DNA of 64,000 bases from Berberis thunbergii (taxonomy: Eukaryota > Streptophyta > Magnoliopsida > Ranunculales > Berberidaceae). The notes below the pieces were generated by a model. The model worked only from the letters and a program-made list of their open reading frames with translations, was not told where the DNA came from and ran no database searches. The position numbers and the translations under genes were made by a program. The stretch is taken from positions 620,001 to 684,000 of the forward strand of contig QNQO01000199.1 of the NCBI GenBank assembly GCA_003290165.1. The letters run 5' to 3'. Position 1 is the stretch's first letter. The number at the start of each line of letters is the position of its first letter. Below are positions 56,341 to 64,000 of this stretch, piece after piece.

Positions 56341-56778
56341 TTTTTTTTTTTTTTTTGCTGTCAAATGACTTTTTATTACATCTTATAAGTTTTATTTCTA
56401 GAAAATAAAAATTTTAATGTGCCAAACTTAAACATTTCCATGAATGGAGGCAAAGTAATGTAATTAATAAGATAATGTATTACATTGAGTCACAAAATTT
56501 ATCAAATAATATCTCAAATACAATGACACACACACAAACTTAAATATCTCAAATACAAAGAAAGTGGAACAATGCTGCTGCTGCTGCTTGCGAGAGACGC
56601 AATGCTGCTGCTGCAAGGGACGATCTGCTGATGATGCGAGGTACGCACTGCTACTGCTGCTGCGAGGGAATCACTGCTGCTGCTGCGAGGGAATCCTTGA
56701 ACAGCTGAAACTCTGAATATGAACATGGTAGCTCTAGAGCCACCTTTTCTGGGGTTAAACATGGTGGAATCCGTGTCT
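56341..56778. other. Non-coding CACTA interior with CTG-rich stretch
   Basis: A region of repeated ctgctg and tgcgaggga phrases lies at 56572-56697. A minus-strand ORF at 56514-56762 encodes a Ser-rich product and looks like chance. Confidence 0.45.
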
Positions 56779-58641
56779 TCACTTGCTTCCTAATTTATAC
56801 AAAACTGTTTTGCTGCTATGAATAACAGTATCCTTAGCTTCTGAAGGAAGGAGCAAGGATTCCACATCTTTCATTGTACTGATACCGGCATCTTTAAGTA
56901 TTGTTTTATCTCCAACTACATAACTGAGAAAGAGTAAGAGAACATTACTTTCAGTACTTTAAAATGAAACTAAAGTTATGTGAATAGCCAATCTATTTTC
57001 TTGATTAAGTTGCATTACCAATTCTACAAGGAGAAAAAATGCAATAAGGTAATCATTCTTACCTGCTCAGGTCAATATTTGAAGATGGAGGGAAGTAGAA
57101 TAGCAACTTCTGAAGAAGAAGGGTAGCCACTTTTCTATTGGGTAGCCACCTGTTATGTATAGAAAATTTAGTGACCTCCTCAAATATCTCATTACATTAA
57201 GCGAACTAGACACAAAGTTTATACACAGTTCATCTGATCTTTAAGTACGGGGCATCCTCAAGGGATTGAACATAAATTTGTTCATATTGTAGCATGGAGC
57301 AATCTAATAGGTTTTTGTTTATTCCAATCTAATTGTACTTATTCCGACATCCTTCCACCATGCATTACAGTTATAGATGGTTGATCATTAAATAGGAAGC
57401 AAATAAATGATTATTCCATCACTTTTACAAATTAGCACATTGAGTACCTCAGTTATTTCATATATAAATAGGCAACATCAGCACATTCACTAGGTCATAA
57501 TTCACCCATATGAACAAGTTTTGTTCCCTAAGTGTCTACCTCAACTATGTATATTGACAGTTTGCAAAGCAGATCATACTATAATATTGCAACCATGGAG
57601 TCCATTTTATCATAATACAAAAGTGCTCCATTTGAGTTTCAATAGGAAAAAAAACTCTTATAAGTAATATGTTCAGCAGTAACTTTTCTATTTAATCTTG
57701 ATTCTCAGTATGAAAAGTTGAAAACATATAAAATAGGCACCAAAACAATGAAGCAAAGTAGGTAGGTAATATACAGCTTATAGCATAAGTAGTTAATACT
57801 GAATATGTTAGTAAATAATACCTGTGGCGTCCCTTCAGAACGATTCCATTTTTCCATAGCTCTAATTATCCTGAAAAATTGTAGTTGTTTACCAACATTA
57901 GAAGTCTCGAATAATTCACAAAATCTGACAAATACGAAGAGATATTATCAATTGAAGGCAACAACTAAGTAGTACAGACCTGTGGGATGTATCATTCATA
58001 TAGAATATTAGGGGTGAAGTGTCCAGGCAAGTTGCATGAAATTGATTACTATCAGCACAGGTTAACCGTGCAAATGACGGGAAATCGCGAGTTCTAATAG
58101 CTTCTTCCATTTGCAATATGCGTTTTGGTACTACCTCCTACATAACCAAAATAATAATGATCAGAATCACTAGCTACACTAGCTTTATAACCTTTAATCA
58201 AGTTCTACTCATTTTGGATGCTTGATTGTATTAATAAGATATTGCAGAGGTTTAAGTGGCATAGAAAAGCTGAAATACAAAATAACACACCAGCAATTAA
58301 TTTTAGCTAACCATGAAACTTAGTTTCAGAAATAAAGTTGTTCCATCAGTACAAGGTAATCTGTGATCTTAGCCACAGAAAGTGTGATATGATGAAAGGA
58401 CCAAGCAAACAAAACTCGGATGATGAAGATACTCCACAAAGAACCAATTACAATGCAAAATACATGGGTGCCAAATGTAGATTTTGTAGATCTCATAACT
58501 AATGGCAGCAAAATACCTTTGCTCTGTAATGTAGAAGAGGGCTTGTTTCAACACTCTCACGCATTCCTGAAGTGATGCTTGTTTCCTTCTTTTGGTTCCA
58601 TCTTCATCCGGCCCATGTGCAACATTTAGCTGCTCTTGCAA
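56779..58641 (-). pseudogene. Captured diphosphomevalonate decarboxylase (MVD) fragment
   Basis: Five exons on the minus strand can be read with GT-AG boundaries. Exon 1 (58517-58641) contains ETSITSGMRESVETSPLLHY and RAK. Exon 2 (57980-58137) reads [34 protein letters not shown] and FYMNDTSHR. Exon 3 (57822-57870) gives AMEKWNRSEGTPQ. Exon 4 (57063-57149) begins VA, lacks the YTFDAGPNAVLI-type block, and continues NRKVATLLLQKLLFYFPPSS. Exon 5 (56779-56923) reads YVVGDKTILKDAGISTMKDV and stops early. In plants MVD makes isopentenyl diphosphate in the mevalonate pathway. The N-terminal half, including the ATP-binding part, is missing and exon 1 begins in another frame of foreign sequence, so it is not functional. 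Confidence 0.85.
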
Positions 58642-59162
58642 CTGGAAATCATAAACATATAAATCCAAGCACAAAAAAAGGCACTCGCAGAAAGTAATCA
58701 TATATAGTTCCAGGATTAGCAATACTATCCATCTGGCAAACCAATGACGCTAAAACACCCTCATATTGTAACATGTAACTCATACATAAGATAGTGAAAT
58801 CCACCAGTCATGGTTCCACATAGGTTGCTCAGAGAACACACAACACCATCATTTTTATTCGCTTTATTTATGTGCTTTGTAAAGATTTATTTATTTGACC
58901 GTATAAATGAAAAAATAAGACCAGCATGTCCTATAAAAGAAAGGCAAAAATAAGAAAGGGGAAAAAACCTCTGAAAGAGAGGTGAAGGATGTGAATTGGG
59001 GGGTTACACAAATTACCACCATCCATGCAATATTTGACAGAAGCCCTCTTCTAATTCAAACAGACAAGCTTCGAGTTTCATCCATGAAGCTTTAGCTTAG
59101 AACAAATTTATTCGAAAAAGAGAGAGAGAAGATGCAAATTAAAATGATTTATCCTTGTTTAA

Positions 59163-59990
59163 ATACCTCATTATGTTTCAACTTTTCCAGTGTAAGCTCT
59201 TGGTTTAAACTAACCATCCTGCACAGAATACAGGGAACGCAAAAAAGGAGATTTCTTCAAATAAGATTTTGTCTTCTGTCATCAGTAGTTCATATATCCT
59301 AAAGATGAAAAAATTTCAACTAAGCTACTTGATCTGCACCAGTAATGACCTACCTGGCCTGTAGTTCTGCAACCTTGAGAAGCAATATTCTCTCTCTTTC
59401 AGAAACCTCGGCCTGCCCCAAAAAGAAATAAAATAAATTTCTTGGTTTACAAAAGAATGGGATCTTATCACTGATTATTGTGGTCAGCTTGCAAAAGTAG
59501 TGAGACAGGAAAAGGTTTGCCTCATTCAGCATTGCTGATGGAACAAACTACAAATCCAGAACATGAATTACAATGCTTACATTTGTATCATTCTCAGAAT
59601 TGCGAGGTAGTGGAGGCAATTTTGCATGATGATCTGAAGCACAACAACAACACTTCAATTGAACTTGCATGGTACTTTTATCATGAGTTATAATTGCAAT
59701 GATATCGGGAACTGCAATAAGAGATATTCCACCCACCATCTACAACCTCAGCTTGTTGCAAACTATTCAATAAATTCATGATAATATCCTGTAAGTCAAC
59801 CAATGTGAAATTAGATGAATCTTCCACTGGGATGGAAGGAAAGACATAATCTTCAGAAGGACAATGAAATTTGTTGTTTTTACTTGTTGTAATGAGGTCT
59901 GGTGAAATAAATTCTGAAGATGAGGCATGATAAGTGAAGTCGGGACTGCACTGTTGTTCACTTCCTTAGAGGTCTGACCAAGGGACTGCA
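59163..59990 (-). pseudogene. Captured exons of an unidentified coiled-coil protein
   Basis: Exon-like stretches on the minus strand, in order: about 59750-59990 with FTYHASSSEFISPDLITTSK and LVDLQDIIMNLLNSLQQAEV; 59580-59633 with DHHAKLPPLPRNSENDTN; 59354-59413 with AEVSERERILLLKVAELQAR; and 59163-59217 with MVSLNQELTLEKLKHNE. Donor and acceptor sites fit (for example gat|g gtgggtgg joining to cag|atcatc, giving VVDDHHAK). The last two are heptad-like coiled coils. Exon 1 of the MVD fragment begins in this frame (LQEQLNVAHGPDE), so the two genes are fused. I do not recognise the parent gene. Confidence 0.55.
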
Positions 59991-61680
<1,690 letters not shown>

Positions 61681-61972
61681 ACAAAATTAAAACACTTATA
61701 CCTGTGCAACAACATCCACCATTTCCTTGCATTCAATCTTGAGGTTTTGACAGCTTCAAACACTTTAGACCTTGAATCCTCATCAACAAGTATAGAATGG
61801 TCAATGTTGCTCCTTGAACTGGGAAAGAGTGTTGACCGTGGAGAGGGTGAACTCTCTTCATTTGTATTGAGCTTCTTCACATCCAAAAGAGCTGAAGTAA
61901 CCTGAGTAATGACATAAAGGTTACTGCAGCATTCAATCAAAGACTCAATGATATAATCTACTCTTATCGGAA
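61681..61972 (-). pseudogene. Captured exon of unknown gene
   Basis: The minus-strand open stretch reads VDYIIESLIECCSNLYVITQ, VTSALLDVKKLNTNEES, then a Ser/Pro-rich part, SSRSNIDHSILVDEDSRSKV and, with one frame change, NLKIECKEMVDVVAQ before a gtataag donor. It has the look of one or two exons of a coiled-coil protein, possibly the same gene as at 59.2-60.0 kb. Confidence 0.45.
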
Positions 61973-62104
61973 GGTCTTATAAAGCAGAATTTGTAACTAT
62001 GTCTGCAGGGATCGAAGTATCATCCTAACACAGATATTCTTGAAAATGGATTCAGATGATCAAAACCAGACCAGACCAGATACGAATATACGAGTCACCA
62101 CTAC

Positions 62105-62204
62105 CTTCAGTATTTCAGGATCATTCCAAGGCCTTTTATTAGACTTAAGGCACCCTCCTTCAGCAGAGCATGTACATGAGCCACCCAATAAATCAGGAAG
62201 TTGA
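62105..62204 (-). pseudogene. Captured exon of a Sec14-like phosphatidylinositol transfer protein
   Basis: The 100-base exon, between a tttgtacag acceptor and an aag|gtagtgg donor, reads [20 protein letters not shown] and [13 protein letters not shown]. This cysteine block (LPxFLGGxCTCxxxGGC, then PWxxPEI) lies at the end of the Sec14 domain of plant SFH-type proteins, which exchange phosphatidylinositol and phosphatidylcholine at membranes. Other exons of that gene were not recognised nearby. Confidence 0.8.
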
Positions 62205-62209
62205 CTGTA

Positions 62210-64000
62210 CAAAGTAAGCATTTAAGTGTCTGAAAAGACGACCCATATAACAGAATATGAAATAGCATTCAAGACTAAACAATGGAAAGATTCAAATTAA
62301 AATAAAATGAAACAAAAATGTTGAAATGAGAGCCATGACATTAAGAAACGCCGGTGCAATGCATATAAACACCTCCATGAATTTACTAAAATCTTGGCCA
62401 GTTGCAAACATTCCTTCTAAAGTTAGTGAGCAGTTCAATGAATAAACCTTATACTCAGCCGTGCACTCGAACAAAATATAGTTTTTCTATTCAGGCACGG
62501 CTCACATTAAAACCCATATTTCTATGAATTAATAATAACACAATTACAACAAAATATGTTTAAAATCATATATTTTGCCATGAAAAGATCATTGAAATTT
62601 GAAACTTCATACCACAACAGATAAACTAATGAGATCAAACATTTCCGCAGTAGAAGCCAAGAAAAAAAGTGCTCGAAAAGCAACCAGAAAATACCAAGAA
62701 GAGACCAGCATGGGAAGCAATCAATGAAGGCATGTAATAGAATGAGACATGGTGATAAAAACTGTTTTGCTAGCTACTATATCGCTGCTTCTACACGTGC
62801 GTGGAGTTCGAAGGATGAGGTGGGCAGCTGGTTGTTGGGCCAGCTTCATGTGCGCCTGGTGTTTCTTCACTACTTCCTACCACCCAACCCAACCGAAACT
62901 CATACCTTCTCATCATCACCTCACGCTCTAACTTTCTCTCAACCTTCCAACCACTGATTCATTTTTATTCGAGGAGCAAGACCCCTGGATTTAAGACATC
63001 CCACCTCTCTCCACCACAAAAACTCGCACAATGTCATGGATAGCCCCCTCTTTCACGATAATGTCTGTGCATGTCAATAATGTTGATGAATGCCCTTAAA
63101 ACTGCCATGCAGATAGATCTATCGGTGCCTAATTCATCATTCTGATTTTATTATTGGTAACCCAATGCCAAAAATCGAACAAAGTTCACTTTGGTTTTGT
63201 CTCTGTTAAGAAAGGTGGGAAGATCACCAAGTCCCAACCAATTTCAATTACAATGGCTCATTTCCATAGTTGACTTCATCCATTTAATTATCATGCATAG
63301 AAAAATCATCAGATGCTAAAAAAATTAAAATAATATCACAGAAAATGTTAATTCATAGAATAATCCATGAAATATATCGCACTACAAACAACTAGGCACT
63401 AATACATTATGCTCTCTGATATTTCAATCTGAGAAAGTAGTTTGCTGAAATCCTATGCCTTATATATAACTAATGATAGCACAGAACATAAATAAGTCAC
63501 TCAACACTCTGCTTTTGGAACTAGAAACTCTAACACAATTCCTTAACAATGATTGCACTCAGTCATTTGCTGATGATGATAGTAAAGCAGCTTTATAAGC
63601 TGTGAAGCAGTTTATAAATTTATTCAGATTGAATGTGCATGCATGTGAATTGGAAAGGCTTGATAATTTCATGTCAATCTGTGGGCAGCTAGTTCTTCCA
63701 GTGATGTGTCAAAATGAGGATCTCACCTTCTCTGTTCAAGTTCCAACAATAACCAACTATTTGTTTTGAGGGGGGATGAATCTGTCTGATCGACAGATGT
63801 TATATCGTTCAAGCTCAATAAAGAGCTACTGGTTAAACTAGGTCATTTTTAGCTTTCTGGGGTCTTCTGAAAATGAATGTGCAAGACAATTTTTTGTGTG
63901 AATGGAAACAACTCTCACCAATTCAAAGAAGCAAATAACTAAGTGGAACTGAACCATATTTATTTATTTATTTATTTATTTAAGGATAGAAGATTCAACC
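62210..64000. other. No gene recognised; right window edge
   Basis: No domain, exon chain, terminal repeat or CACTA right end was found. A (TTTA)n run lies at 63958-63982. ORFs at 62724-62957 are low-complexity and overlap each other in different frames. Confidence 0.4.

Noticed and set aside
58369..58722. 117-codon minus-strand ORF as one exon
   Set aside because: It reads through an MVD exon in the wrong frame and into introns; exon borders and MVD homology explain it better.
62724..62957. Overlapping plus-strand ORFs near a CACTA interior
   Set aside because: Low-complexity, no start context, no match in mind; the minus strand carries the captured exons.

Overview
This window is nuclear DNA of a flowering plant, most likely a eudicot. 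It is AT-rich and intergenic-rich, and mostly made of old, nested transposable elements: Ty1/copia, Ty3/gypsy Tat-like and chromovirus-like elements, a TRIM, MITEs, SINEs, a Mutator-like element and a CACTA element. Only one gene looks intact, an intronless 440-codon membrane-protein gene on the minus strand at 16.97-18.29 kb. All other coding sequence is transposon protein with stops and frameshifts, or exon fragments of host genes carried by DNA transposons. Distant homologies were judged by eye from protein motifs, without database searches.

Layout. 1-1.4 kb: CT-rich retroelement-like sequence of unclear family. 1.4-6.8 kb: minus-strand Tat-like Ty3/gypsy element A (integrase, RNase H, RT, protease, gag, PBS, LTR), with a three-LTR TRIM in its protease. 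6.8-10.1 kb: Tourist-like MITE, LINE-type RNase H pseudogene, tRNA-derived SINE. 10.16-16.12 kb: near-complete but dead Ty1/copia element with 5-bp target duplication, itself hit by a CACTA-type MITE and a hAT-like insertion. 17-18.3 kb: the host gene. 19.5-21.8 kb: two tandem copies of a 1.17-kb unit.

22-47.7 kb: remnants of Tat-like elements D, F and B, lying on the minus strand (LTR, gag, protease) and carrying extra ORFs on the opposite (+) strand. Each extra ORF is followed by its own tandem array. The extra ORF of D is split by a 12-kb chromovirus-like element C (24.0-36.08 kb, minus strand, 2.3-kb LTRs). The left LTR of C is in turn split by a 2.95-kb Mutator-like element with ~250-bp TIRs that carries exons of an AP2 transcription factor gene and a BRX-like exon.

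47.7-51.6 kb: five copies of a ~0.7-kb tandem repeat, one hit by a SINE and one by a MITE that itself contains a SINE. 52-56 kb: Tat-like element E with opposite-strand ORF and 181-bp repeats, ending at an inverted LTR fragment. 55.97 kb to the window end: a CACTA element, left end only, carrying exons of diphosphomevalonate decarboxylase, a Sec14-like gene and an unidentified coiled-coil gene, all on the minus strand.
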